Positions 16,116-23,786 of a DNA stretch of 33,160 bases are shown here, one piece after another. Position 1 is the stretch's first letter, and every line of letters starts with the position of its first letter. Source of the stretch: Acetomicrobium thermoterrenum DSM 13490 (lineage in GTDB: Bacteria > Synergistota > Synergistia > Synergistales > Acetomicrobiaceae). The DNA is taken from assembly GCF_900107215.1 (NCBI RefSeq), contig NZ_FNPD01000014.1:1-33160 (forward strand), given 5' to 3'. The position numbers and the translations under genes were made by a program. The notes below the pieces were generated by a model, which saw nothing but the letters and a program-made list of their open reading frames with translations, was not told the origin of the DNA and searched no databases.

Positions 16116-16646
16116 TCAATTCTTTGGTGGATCCTTTTTGATCGTTATATAACAATAGGGAGAAATAACTATATATCCAAGTTTTTTGGAACTACTTCCC
16201 GGACCTATGGTCACCTTCAACGTCAAACCGGGAGTGAGCGTATGCCATTTAGGGGAATACACCGAAAAACTCTCCGACGCGCTCATCCCTCTGAAATAAC
16301 AGCTTCTACCCGTATCAAATACTTTTTCATCGAGAGTGTCAAGCCATTGGATCCGCAGCGTGTCTGTGGAAGCAGAACGGGTCGTATATTTAAACATGAA
16401 AGGCCTGTCGGTTTGGGCTGCTTCGATAAAGATGCCCTGAATCCATATGTGAGCCTTTTTGAATTCTATGAGAGCGAATACCTCTTTGGCCGCACTGACG
16501 GCCATTCCAATGCCGCCCACAGTTGAAGAAAAAATGAAAATTACTATCAACAGCTCGACAAGGGAGAGCCCGTTTCTTGGCGAAAAAAACAGGACCCTCT
16601 CTCTTGAGAGGAGGGTCCTGTACGTCTTTGAATTTTTAAGACTCAT
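16116..16646 (-). CDS. Type IV prepilin-like protein (minor pilin/pseudopilin)
   Basis: A 176-residue protein with a class III signal: a basic leader of 26 residues ending in G26, then LSLVELLIVIFIFSSTVGG with the +5 glutamate E31 and a hydrophobic helix. The prepilin peptidase would cut G26-L27. The rest is a soluble beta-rich domain with no family I recognise; a minor pilin, a competence pseudopilin or a type II secretion pseudopilin are all possible. No assembly ATPase or peptidase is nearby. ATG 16646 overlaps the iorB stop by 11 nt (ATGAGTCTTAA). The iorB terminator lies inside codons 9-21, so expression is probably low or controlled at that point. Confidence 0.75.
   Translation of the reverse strand: MSLKNSKTYRTLLSRERVLFFSPRNGLSLVELLIVIFIFSSTVGGIGMAVSAAKEVFALIEFKKAHIWIQGIFIEAAQTDRPFMFKYTTRSASTDTLRIQWLDTLDEKVFDTGRSCYFRGMSASESFSVYSPKWHTLTPGLTLKVTIGPGSSSKKLGYIVISPYCYITIKKDPPKN
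16583..16620 (-). terminator. Strong intrinsic terminator after iorB, within the prepilin-like reading frame
   Basis: On the minus strand CAGGACCCTC pairs perfectly with GAGGGTCCTG, the stem is extended by CTCT/AGAG, and seven T residues follow (16583-16589). It lies 16 nt past the iorB stop at 16636 but inside the first 22 codons of the prepilin-like ORF. The signal is textbook. Its position is the unusual part. Confidence 0.9.
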
Positions 16647-17196
16647 GTGTTGCCATTTTGCCTAGATCGAGCGCTTTCATGTTATCATCGAGAAACTTCG
16701 CAGGACTTAGCTTGGAAACAGCATCCTTTACCTCGTCGAAAGAGATGCCCCCTAAGTTTAAAGCACCCATGGCACCCAAAATCAATACGTTCAAAAACAG
16801 ATAATTACCCTTCATATGTTCGTTCAATATTTCGTATCCCTTCAAAAGAAAGGTGGAAATATTTCTTTTTGTAAGGTATTTCTTCAGGCTCTCGTTTTGA
16901 AAGACCTCCATCTTATGGACATTAATTATGCCGTATCCTCCATTTTTCAGGAAGTGGAGATTTCTTATCGCCTCGTTTTGATCGAAGGCCAGGAGCACGT
17001 CGGCATCGCCGGCACTTATCAATGGGCTTTTGTATGATCCTACTTTAAAGTGACTGATAACGGAGCCTCCACGCTGAGCCATACCGTGAACTTCGCTTCC
17101 AATCACGTTTTCTCCTCTTTTTATTGCTATCTCCCCTAAAACGCGACTGGCAAAGAGTATTCCCTGCCCGCCAAGACCAACTATGATGTATTGCAT
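16636..17196 (-). CDS. iorB: Indolepyruvate:ferredoxin oxidoreductase, beta subunit
   Basis: A 186-residue gamma-domain-type subunit of the 2-oxoacid:ferredoxin oxidoreductases. It starts MQYIIVGLGGQGILFASRVL and has GSEVHGMAQRGGSV, the pattern of this subunit family. With IorA it oxidises aryl pyruvates from aromatic amino acids to aryl-acetyl-CoA, reducing ferredoxin. The start ATG 17196 overlaps the iorA TAA by one base (TAATG). A strong terminator follows. Substrate assignment rests on the two-subunit arrangement. Confidence 0.93.
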   Translation of the reverse strand: MQYIIVGLGGQGILFASRVLGEIAIKRGENVIGSEVHGMAQRGGSVISHFKVGSYKSPLISAGDADVLLAFDQNEAIRNLHFLKNGGYGIINVHKMEVFQNESLKKYLTKRNISTFLLKGYEILNEHMKGNYLFLNVLILGAMGALNLGGISFDEVKDAVSKLSPAKFLDDNMKALDLGKMATHES

Positions 17197-19055
17197 TACT
17201 TTCCCTCCTCCGATATGACCTGGATAGCCCCATGGGGGCACACATTCACGCAAACGCCGCATTTGACGCAAAAGCGTTCATCTACGTAGGCCTTCTTGGA
17301 GCTTTCGTCGAAAACCAGGCCGGGACAATTGAAGAAGTTTATACAGAACTTGCAACCTACACACGTCTCGTCCTCGACGCGAACGGGAACCTTGGGTTGT
17401 TCTTGTCTCAGCAGCATGCAAGGATGGCCGAAGATAACCACCGCCGGCTCCTTATGATCCTTTGCATATTCCCACGCTTCCTTGAGCGCCTTTACTCCTT
17501 CGTCTATATCATAGGCTTCCACCCTCTTTACGAACTCTACGCCGCAGCCTTTGACCGCCCTTTCTATGGGCACTATCCTGCCAGAGTCGCCTTTCCTAAG
17601 TTTTTGGCCCGTACCTGGATGGGGCTGACCTCCCGTCATGGCCGTCACATGATTATCGAGAATTGCCAATACAAAGGCATGTTTGTTGTAAACCCCGTTT
17701 ACTAGCCCTGGCAAACCCATGTGAAAGAAAGTGGAATCTCCTATGGTAGCTACAACGGGACGCAACTGGCCATCGACCTTGTGGGCCAGATAAAAACCCG
17801 ACGACTGCGTTACCGAGGCACCCATGCATATGGAGGTATCGACAGTTTTCTGGTTAACTCCCAAGGTGTAACATCCTATATCCGAAGGATATATTCCGTC
17901 GGGAAAGGCCTTCCTTATGGCGAAAAAGCTCGCCCTATGAGGACATCCCGGGCATAGCATCGGGGGTTTGGGCGTTATCTTTAATTCTTCTATCGCCTTC
18001 TTCAAATCCTCATCAGCATCGCGAGTGCAAGCTTCACCCAGAGCTTTGCAAACCAATTCCTCCACCACTTCAGGTGTCAATTCGCCGGCTCTGGGCACAT
18101 AGCCGTTCCATCGCCCCTTCACATTTCTGCGGTCAGTGATCTGAAGTTCTATTACGGGATAGGTCTCCTCAAGTAACAAAACATTTTCGTGGCGGGCTAT
18201 AAAATCGTTTACGAGATCCACTGGCAGGGGGTGGGGTGTGCCTATCTTCAACACCGATATATCCTTTCTGCCCAGCTTTTCCAGCAAATCCATCACTACT
18301 GCAAAGGATATTCCTCCCGCAATAATGCCAAGTTTGGGTTTTTCCTGCGCCGCTACCTCAAAGTTGTACTTCGAGAAGTTTTTCGTAAACTCCTCTCTTA
18401 CGGCATCCATCTTTTGGTTTAGCTTAGGATGGGTCGTCTTTACGTGGGCGGGAAGACAAACCCAACGCTTTACGTCCTTTACGAATTTGGCCGGCCTTTC
18501 CAGCCTTAAGGGATCGTTAAGCTCCACATCCTGTCTGCAATGATCGACTCTCACCGTAGGACGCAACATCACCGGTATCTTGTGCCTTTCGGACAACTCA
18601 AAACCATCTTTTACCATTTCCATGGCTTCCCTCGCGGAAGAAGGATCCAAGACAGGAACCTTGGCAAACAGACCGAACAATCTGCTGTCCTGTTCCGTCT
18701 GGGAACTGTGGGGCCCGGGATCATCGGCTACGATCAACAGCATGCCGCCTTCAATGTCAAACTGAGCAGCGCTCATAAAGGGGTCAGCTGCAACGTTAAG
18801 ACCAACATGTTTCATTGCGACACAAGACCTTTTCCCGGTAAAGGAGGCGGAAATCGCGACTTCGTACGCCACCTTTTCGTTCGTGCCCCATTCCACAACC
18901 GTTTTGGTATCGAGCAAATCGGCGAATTTCGCTATTGCCGGCAAAATTTCCGATGAGGGCGTGCCGGGATAGGCACAGGCTACCTCACACCCCGCTTCAA
19001 CAACAGCCCTGGCAATCGCCTCATTGCCAAGCAGAACAGCCCTTTCAGTTGCCAT
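17196..19055 (-). CDS. iorA: Indolepyruvate:ferredoxin oxidoreductase, alpha subunit
   Basis: A 619-residue catalytic subunit. The pyrimidine domain is at the N-terminus (LLGNEAIARAVVEAG, CAYPGTPSSEI). The TPP-binding domain includes CPGCPHRASF, IGDSTFFHMGLPGL and DNHVTAMTGGQPHPG. A C-terminal two-cluster ferredoxin domain follows, with CVGCKFCINFFNCP and CVKCGVCVNVCP, the IorA-type arrangement. ATG 19055 is preferred, 8 nt after AGAGGTG; ATG 19061 is too close to the SD. It lies 23 nt downstream of a thioesterase gene, forming thioesterase-iorA-iorB. TPP and ferredoxin dependence link it to thiC and thi4 in the same window. Confidence 0.96.
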   Translation of the reverse strand: MATERAVLLGNEAIARAVVEAGCEVACAYPGTPSSEILPAIAKFADLLDTKTVVEWGTNEKVAYEVAISASFTGKRSCVAMKHVGLNVAADPFMSAAQFDIEGGMLLIVADDPGPHSSQTEQDSRLFGLFAKVPVLDPSSAREAMEMVKDGFELSERHKIPVMLRPTVRVDHCRQDVELNDPLRLERPAKFVKDVKRWVCLPAHVKTTHPKLNQKMDAVREEFTKNFSKYNFEVAAQEKPKLGIIAGGISFAVVMDLLEKLGRKDISVLKIGTPHPLPVDLVNDFIARHENVLLLEETYPVIELQITDRRNVKGRWNGYVPRAGELTPEVVEELVCKALGEACTRDADEDLKKAIEELKITPKPPMLCPGCPHRASFFAIRKAFPDGIYPSDIGCYTLGVNQKTVDTSICMGASVTQSSGFYLAHKVDGQLRPVVATIGDSTFFHMGLPGLVNGVYNKHAFVLAILDNHVTAMTGGQPHPGTGQKLRKGDSGRIVPIERAVKGCGVEFVKRVEAYDIDEGVKALKEAWEYAKDHKEPAVVIFGHPCMLLRQEQPKVPVRVEDETCVGCKFCINFFNCPGLVFDESSKKAYVDERFCVKCGVCVNVCPHGAIQVISEEGK

Positions 19056-19078
19056 TCGCATACACCTCTCTCGCCATT

Positions 19079-19492
19079 TTATTCTTTCAACAGATCCATG
19101 AGCTTGCTGTAAAAAGGCTCTGGTTTTTTGACCAACTTCCCTCGTCTGTCACAAAACCCGTGTTTGGTAAAGCCTTCGGCAAGAAGCTTGTCGTCACTAT
19201 CACGATAGATTTTAAATTCAAAGGAAAGGCTGTGAGGTTTTATTTCTTTCAAAAAGGTCTCCACTCTAATGAGATCGTCATAGTGAGCAGGGTGTTTGTA
19301 TCTGCATCTGACCTCGACAACGGGCATGAAGATTCCCTTTTCTTCCCACTCTGTGTATGGCATTCCGAATTCCCTGCAGAACTCGGTCCTGCCCATTTCG
19401 AACCACGTCAGGTAATTGGCGTAATATACTACTCCCATCTGATCGGTCGCGCCGTAAGGCACCCTAATCGTAAGAGACGCGCTTAAGGACAT
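19079..19492 (-). CDS. Acyl-CoA thioesterase, YbgC/4-hydroxybenzoyl-CoA type
   Basis: A 137-residue single hotdog domain. The active-site segment PYGATDQMGVVYYANYLTWFE carries D17, the conserved acid of this family, followed by RTEFCREFG. Such enzymes hydrolyse short or aromatic acyl-CoA. Here the gene is first in an operon with iorAB, whose product is arylacetyl-CoA, so hydrolysis of that product is a reasonable guess. ATG 19492 is preferred, 9 nt after AGGAG; the ATG at 19501 touches the SD. In Proteobacteria ybgC goes with tol-pal, which is absent here. Confidence 0.88.
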   Translation of the reverse strand: MSLSASLTIRVPYGATDQMGVVYYANYLTWFEMGRTEFCREFGMPYTEWEEKGIFMPVVEVRCRYKHPAHYDDLIRVETFLKEIKPHSLSFEFKIYRDSDDKLLAEGFTKHGFCDRRGKLVKKPEPFYSKLMDLLKE

Positions 19493-19549
19493 TGTTTCCA
19501 TCTCCTAGCCTGAAATGTAATGTACGCACAATAAAAGGGTAGCAGATCT

Positions 19550-19555
19550 ATCATA
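19550..19555 (-). promoter_or_regulatory. Extended -10 box before the thioesterase-iorAB operon
   Basis: On the minus strand TGTGGTATGATAG contains an extended -10 (TATGAT at 19550-19555), 58 nt before the thioesterase start. A -35 at 17 nt is poor (GGAATA). The same TGTGGTA context appears before the MATE gene and the kor operon. Confidence 0.45.
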
Positions 19556-19632
19556 CCACATAGATCGATAAATATTCCACATGGGCTTGCAAAAAAATAT
19601 TTACAGCAAACAGCAAAGCTATGGAGGACAAA

Positions 19633-20046
19633 CTAGCGACAATTTGTGCTATGCACTGCCATTATGCACTCACCGCTTACAACATCATATCCCAATTCTT
19701 TTAACTTTTCCTCCAGCTGTGGGTTTTGGGCACCTGGTTGGAACCATATAATCGGTTTATAGGCAATCTGCTTTAGTTCATCCAACAAAAATCCTTGATT
19801 TTTCGGACCTATGAATACCAAAAGGATATCGATGGCTTCTGGAATACCCTTTATCGAAGAGTAAAAGTCAAGATCGAAGATCTTAAGGCCTATATATTTC
19901 GGGTTTACGGGATAAATCACAAATTCTCTGGATTTTAAATAAGACAGCACTCCGGAGACAGGCTTTCCCGTTTCGACCGTAGCTCCCAACACGGCCACCT
20001 TACAGGGGGAACATACGTATTCTTTTATTATCCTTTCCCACTCCAT
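19633..20046 (-). CDS. CoA-binding domain protein (YccU-like)
   Basis: A 137-residue Rossmann-type CoA-binding protein. KVAVLGATVETGKPVSGVL near residue 15 is the nucleotide/CoA-binding loop, and VIYPVNPKYIGLKIF and PIIWFQPGAQNPQLEEKLKELG follow the family pattern. It is the size of stand-alone YccU-type proteins, related to the CoA-binding half of succinyl-CoA synthetase alpha. The biochemical role is unknown. ATG 20046 has AGGAGG well placed upstream; codons before it are not supported. It lies between the iorAB operon and a small membrane protein. Confidence 0.85.
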   Translation of the reverse strand: MEWERIIKEYVCSPCKVAVLGATVETGKPVSGVLSYLKSREFVIYPVNPKYIGLKIFDLDFYSSIKGIPEAIDILLVFIGPKNQGFLLDELKQIAYKPIIWFQPGAQNPQLEEKLKELGYDVVSGECIMAVHSTNCR

Positions 20047-20105
20047 TCGCTCGCCCTCCTTTTTGTAAAATCTTTGAGGACACGCACGGTGTTCCTCGTT
20101 TATCT

Positions 20106-20489
20106 TCAACCTCCTCCCAAACCTTCGATCACTGTCAACCTAAAATCAGTGACAGGCGTATCGACGTAAATCGTAGCTGCCACCTCCGTTTCCTCTCCGG
20201 GCAAAAGGGACACCCTTCTTGCCTTAAAGGACCGTTGTACCAATAATTTGTCCTCCTGTCCGTAAATGGTCATGATAAGCCCAGGCCCCTCGATCTCCCT
20301 CGATGAGACGTTTTTGATAGTCGTATTTAACTTAAAAACACCTTCTTCCCCGCTGTATTTAAAGGAGGACGCCACCAAAACTAAGGAATCGTTTTTCTCT
20401 TCAGAAAATAGAGGAACCGCAAAAACCAAAATTACAGGGACAATCGCCAATAAAAACAACGCAATCGATAGTTGTCTTCGTTTTTGCAT
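20106..20489 (-). CDS. Small membrane-anchored extracytoplasmic protein (FxLYD-like)
   Basis: A 127-residue protein with a basic N-terminus (MQKRRQ), a hydrophobic helix at residues 7-29 (LSIALFLLAIVPVILVFAV) that is either an uncleaved anchor or a signal peptide, and an outside beta domain. The domain reads FKYSGEEGVFKLNTTIKNVSSREI and LLPGEETEVAATI, a pattern seen in FxLYD-type domains that follow the style of immunoglobulin-like folds. No lipobox cysteine. ATG 20489 follows GGGGGA at a normal distance. It precedes the CoA-binding gene by 59 nt. Specific function not recognised. Confidence 0.6.
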   Translation of the reverse strand: MQKRRQLSIALFLLAIVPVILVFAVPLFSEEKNDSLVLVASSFKYSGEEGVFKLNTTIKNVSSREIEGPGLIMTIYGQEDKLLVQRSFKARRVSLLPGEETEVAATIYVDTPVTDFRLTVIEGLGGG

Positions 20490-20628
20490 AATATATCCCC
20501 CTTTTTTCCAGGTCATCTATATAAACTCTGGGGTCAGCTAGGAAAATCCCAGTTTTATTTTAAGCGATAAAGACGATTGGTGGCATTAAGTCCTCGCACC
20601 TTGACTTCACGAACTGCGTAGTAGTTGC

Positions 20629-20634
20629 TATAAT
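20629..20634 (+). promoter_or_regulatory. Promoter -10 for tRNA-Ser
   Basis: TATAAT at 20629-20634 lies 10 nt before the tRNA. A weak -35 (TTCACG) is 17 nt upstream; the better TTGACT further up is 22 nt away. The same transcript may run into the ROK gene, since no terminator is seen after the tRNA. Confidence 0.5.
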
Positions 20635-20643
20635 GGCTTGTGC

Positions 20644-20731
20644 GGAGGACTGGCCGAGCGGTCGAAGGCGGGTGACTTGAAATCACTTGTGCCGCAAGGC
20701 ACCGGGGGTTCAAATCCCTCGTCCTCCGCCA
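20644..20731 (+). tRNA. tRNA-Ser (anticodon TGA)
   Basis: An 88-nt serine tRNA with a long variable arm. The acceptor stem GGAGGAC (20644-20650) pairs with GTCCTCC (20721-20727); discriminator G and encoded CCA end at 20731. The anticodon loop CTTGAAA (20676-20682) has TGA at 20678-20680. The T-loop is GGTTCAAATCC. The ROK gene follows within 40 nt. Confidence 0.96.
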
Positions 20732-20770
20732 TTTTGTAAGCTCGAATTCACCACACGAAGGAGAGACGAA

Positions 20771-21667
20771 ATGAGCGACCTTGCAATAGGAATAGATATA
20801 GGCGGGCACTATATAAAGGCTGCACTGGTTGAAGGAGACAAAATACTTCGAAGGTGGGAAGAACCAACCTCCGAGGGAAGAACCCTTAAAGGGGTTATCG
20901 AACAACTTCAACGTATCGTCGAAAAACTGGAACCTCCGGGTTACATGCTCTCCGTCGGAATTGGAATTCCCGGTTTTTTGGACCTACAGCGGGAGCACCT
21001 CGTTCTTTCTCCCAACTTTCCCAATTGGAAGGGCATTCCCATCAAATCCATGTTTGAAAAGAATTTGCAGAGAAGGATTGCAATAGAGAATGACGCCAAT
21101 TGCTACGCTCTGGGCGAGCAAATGACCGGGCTTGCCAAGGGACTTAGCAATTTCATCGTTTTAACTCTGGGGACGGGAATTGGCGGAGGAATAGTTTTGA
21201 ACGGCAGATTGCTGATGGGAGCTCACGGCTATGCAGGAGAACCGGGACACATGGCCTTAGGCGACGATGAGCGTTGCGGATGCGGATGCCTCGGACATCT
21301 TGAAGCTATCGGAGGCACCGATGCAATCGAAAGAAAAGCAGGCCGCAACGACTTGCCCGAAGACATGAAGATACTTTGGGCGCGAAGGAAAGAGCCGGAG
21401 GTAGCACGAATCATAAACCCTTCTTTAGAGGCAATAGCCAAAGCTATCGCTTCGATGGTTCATCTCTTCGACCCCGAAACGATCATCTTGGGAGGGGGGC
21501 TCAGCCAAGCAGAGGGACTCCTTGCCGTCCTGGAACCCTTAGTCCACAAACATATCGTTCCCCTCTACAAAGGTGCCTTCTCTTTGAAGATCAGTTCCCT
21601 GGGAAACGACGCAGCCATATTTGGAGCCGCTTCCCTCGTAAGCGAGGAATCACCTGCATCCTCCTGA
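20771..21667 (+). CDS. ROK-family sugar kinase (glucokinase-like)
   Basis: A 298-residue actin-fold kinase. Phosphate motif AIGIDIGGHYIKAALVEG is at the N-terminus. The catalytic aspartate sits in IENDANCYALGE, and GTGIGGGIV and YAGEPGHMALG are further family motifs. The zinc segment reads CGCGCLGHLEAIGG, where most ROK proteins have CxCGxxGCxE, so the third cysteine position is histidine. No helix-turn-helix, so it is an enzyme rather than a repressor; the sugar is not predicted, and glucose is the default. ATG 20771 follows AAGGAG. It ends tail-to-tail with the MATE gene, overlapping by 18 nt. Confidence 0.9.
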   Translation: MSDLAIGIDIGGHYIKAALVEGDKILRRWEEPTSEGRTLKGVIEQLQRIVEKLEPPGYMLSVGIGIPGFLDLQREHLVLSPNFPNWKGIPIKSMFEKNLQRRIAIENDANCYALGEQMTGLAKGLSNFIVLTLGTGIGGGIVLNGRLLMGAHGYAGEPGHMALGDDERCGCGCLGHLEAIGGTDAIERKAGRNDLPEDMKILWARRKEPEVARIINPSLEAIAKAIASMVHLFDPETIILGGGLSQAEGLLAVLEPLVHKHIVPLYKGAFSLKISSLGNDAAIFGAASLVSEESPASS

Positions 21668-23056
21668 CCTGTTTGCAACGACTTCAAGCTTTGGGTGAAC
21701 TGTCTTTTCCTCTTCCCTGAGCTTCTTCAACTCCCGTCTAATAGCAAAAAAGGCCAATATCGACCCGCCAAGATCGGTAGCCGGGAAAGCCATCCATATG
21801 CCATCCAAGCCCAAAAAACTAGGCATGATCAATACGGCAGGGTAGCAAATGCCGAGCTGACGGACAAGCTGAATGAACAACGCCTCACGAGCTCTCCCTA
21901 AAGACTGGAGAGTATAGGAAGTGACCACGAATACGGCAGCAGCCGGTAGAAAGATGTAGCCAACCTTCAATGCACGTGAGGTCATATGGATTAACGTTAA
22001 ATTATCGTTGCAAAAGATTTGCACAATTCTCCCGGCAAAAAACTGAGTGGAGAACCAGGAAAGAGAAAAGACCAACAGACAAGCCCCAAGGGCAAGCAAT
22101 ATGGCCTTTCTAACGCGTTGATACAAGCCTGCTCCGTAATTGTAACCGATTATTGGTTGAGCTGCCTCGCTTATGCCTAGGGCCGGCAGAAAGAATAGCG
22201 TATCCAACGTGAGAAATATACCTACGGAGGATACGGCCAAATCTCCCCCAAGTCTCAGCGCTCTTTGATTTAAAAGCACCAACAACACAGCAAAGGATAT
22301 TGAAGTTATACAGGGAGTTATCCCTATCGACACTATGGAACCCATTAAGGAGGCTCGTGGTTTTAAATTCCTATATTTGATCTTAAGTACGCTGTATTTA
22401 AGATAATAAATTGCAACCCACAGGCATGACAGGAATTCTGAAATTGTCGTACCCCAGGCGGCACCCTTTATTCCCCAACCTAAGTGGCAAATAAAAAGCC
22501 AGTCCAGGAAGATGTTGACCCCCGTTCCCAGAACCAGGGTACCCATTGCCCACCTGGGCGATCCTTCGGCCCTGATCAATGAGTTAAGGACAAAGGAAAT
22601 CACAAAAAAGGACATCCCGTACAACACGATGACCATGTAATCGCGAGCTGGGCCCAAGATATCTTCGCTTGCACCAAAGAGTTTCAAAGCCGACTCAAGG
22701 GACGAAGCCATGCCGAGGCAGATAAAGATCGCGATAATAACGGATAAGGTAAAGGCATTCCCCAAGGCCAGCTCAGCCCTCTTTTTCCTGCCGGCGCCCA
22801 AACTCCTGGAGGCAATCGAAGCCGCCCCCACGCAAACCAAAAGGCAGAGGGCAATGGATAACTCAAAAAGAGGGAAAGCCACCGTAACGGCAGCAAGACC
22901 CGTCTCGCCGACGTTTTGCCCTATGAAAATTCTATCAACTATGTTATAGAGAGCATTCGCGAACAATCCCGCAATTGCCGGAAGCGAAAATGCCAAAAGA
23001 AGTCTGCCGATAGGTTCTTTGCCAAGTCGTTCTGTTTTTTCGTCGACATTGATCAT
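21650..23056 (-). CDS. MATE-family multidrug/sodium antiporter
   Basis: A 468-residue inner-membrane exporter with about 12 hydrophobic helices. It opens with LGKEPIGRLLLAFSLPAIAG, followed by ALYNIVDRIFIGQNVGETGLAAV, and a repeated half near 260 (PALGISEAAQPIIGYNYGAG), the twofold pattern of MATE transporters. It exports cationic drugs or metabolites in exchange for Na+ or H+; the substrate is not predicted. ATG 23056 follows AAGGGGGA. The stop lies within the 3' end of the ROK gene on the other strand. Confidence 0.93.
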   Translation of the reverse strand: MINVDEKTERLGKEPIGRLLLAFSLPAIAGLFANALYNIVDRIFIGQNVGETGLAAVTVAFPLFELSIALCLLVCVGAASIASRSLGAGRKKRAELALGNAFTLSVIIAIFICLGMASSLESALKLFGASEDILGPARDYMVIVLYGMSFFVISFVLNSLIRAEGSPRWAMGTLVLGTGVNIFLDWLFICHLGWGIKGAAWGTTISEFLSCLWVAIYYLKYSVLKIKYRNLKPRASLMGSIVSIGITPCITSISFAVLLVLLNQRALRLGGDLAVSSVGIFLTLDTLFFLPALGISEAAQPIIGYNYGAGLYQRVRKAILLALGACLLVFSLSWFSTQFFAGRIVQIFCNDNLTLIHMTSRALKVGYIFLPAAAVFVVTSYTLQSLGRAREALFIQLVRQLGICYPAVLIMPSFLGLDGIWMAFPATDLGGSILAFFAIRRELKKLREEEKTVHPKLEVVANRSGGCR

Positions 23057-23112
23057 CCAATTCCCCCTTTCGTGCTAAAATGCATACAATATTCGCCCAT
23101 TGCCGTAACCCT

Positions 23113-23118
23113 ATTATA
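23113..23118 (-). promoter_or_regulatory. Extended -10 promoter before the MATE gene
   Basis: TGTGGTATAAT on the minus strand gives a perfect TATAAT (23113-23118) with an extended TG element. No good -35. It lies 57 nt before the start codon and back to back with the promoter of the ferritin-like gene. Confidence 0.55.
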
Positions 23119-23156
23119 CCACATGCTTCGAAAGTAGCGAAGACGTCCTCACACTA

Positions 23157-23186
23157 TTGATACAATATAAAGCGACGTGATATGAT
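23157..23186 (+). promoter_or_regulatory. Promoter before the ferritin-like gene
   Basis: TTGATA (23157-23162), an 18-nt spacer and TATGAT (23181-23186) form a sigma-70-type promoter 48 nt before the ATG, which also has GGGAGG/GGAG ribosome-binding sequence upstream. It would drive the ferritin-like and DJ-1/PfpI genes. Confidence 0.6.
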
Positions 23187-23233
23187 TAATACATTAGAAT
23201 TATGTTAAATAATTTAAGGGAGGCGAGGAGAAA

Positions 23234-23710
23234 ATGTCAGAAAGCAAATTCGATTTAAAAAGCGCACTTGCCTATGCAATTCACGCTGAGATTCAAGCAA
23301 ACGAATTCTATACAACATGGGCAGAAAATGCCAGGACACCGGCCTTGAAAAAGGAAATATCGGAACTTGCCGACTGGGAAGATACGCACAAAAAGACGCT
23401 ATCGAAATACTATCAGGAGTTATTTGGCGAACCCTTTACTCCGGATCCAAATGTAACGGTTGATCCTGCCCTGCGCGTGCAGGCCGACGAATTTAAAGAC
23501 TACTATTCCTTATTGCGGCTAATATCTACGGCCTACCTTTCAGAGATGCGAGCAGCAGAATTTTACGAAAAACTGGTAGAGGAAGTGGATTCCCAAGAGA
23601 CCAAGGCAATGTTCAATGACCTGGCTAAAATGGAAAGAGGCCATATGGATTTCGTGAAAAAACGCTACGACGAACTTAGGGGTGAATTGGAAGGAAGATT
23701 GATGCTATAG
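23234..23710 (+). CDS. Ferritin-like diiron protein (rubrerythrin-type, no rubredoxin domain)
   Basis: A 158-residue four-helix protein. Likely iron ligands are E19 (AIHAEIQANEFY), E49 and H52 (WEDTHK), E104 (SEMRAAEFY), E134 and H137 (MERGHM): two E-x-x-H pairs as in rubrerythrin. The C-terminal CxxC rubredoxin domain is absent, so electrons must come from a partner. Such erythrin-like proteins reduce peroxide or store iron in anaerobes. It has its own promoter and precedes a DJ-1/PfpI gene with a gap of 76 nt, suggesting an oxidative-stress pair. The exact reaction is not shown. Confidence 0.85.
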   Translation: MSESKFDLKSALAYAIHAEIQANEFYTTWAENARTPALKKEISELADWEDTHKKTLSKYYQELFGEPFTPDPNVTVDPALRVQADEFKDYYSLLRLISTAYLSEMRAAEFYEKLVEEVDSQETKAMFNDLAKMERGHMDFVKKRYDELRGELEGRLML

Positions 23711-23730
23711 ACACGCCAGACCTTGCAAAA

Positions 23731-23765
23731 GTTTGGCAGATCAAATAAAATAAGTATTGCCAAAC
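23731..23765 (+). repeat. Intercistronic 8-bp inverted repeat
   Basis: GTTTGGCA (23731-23738) pairs with TGCCAAAC (23758-23765) across a 19-nt A/T-rich loop, just before the SD of the DJ-1/PfpI gene. No T-run follows, so it is not a classical terminator. It may stabilise the upstream mRNA or modulate the next gene. Confidence 0.5.
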
Positions 23766-23786
23766 ATTTGTCAGGAGGTGGAGCGT

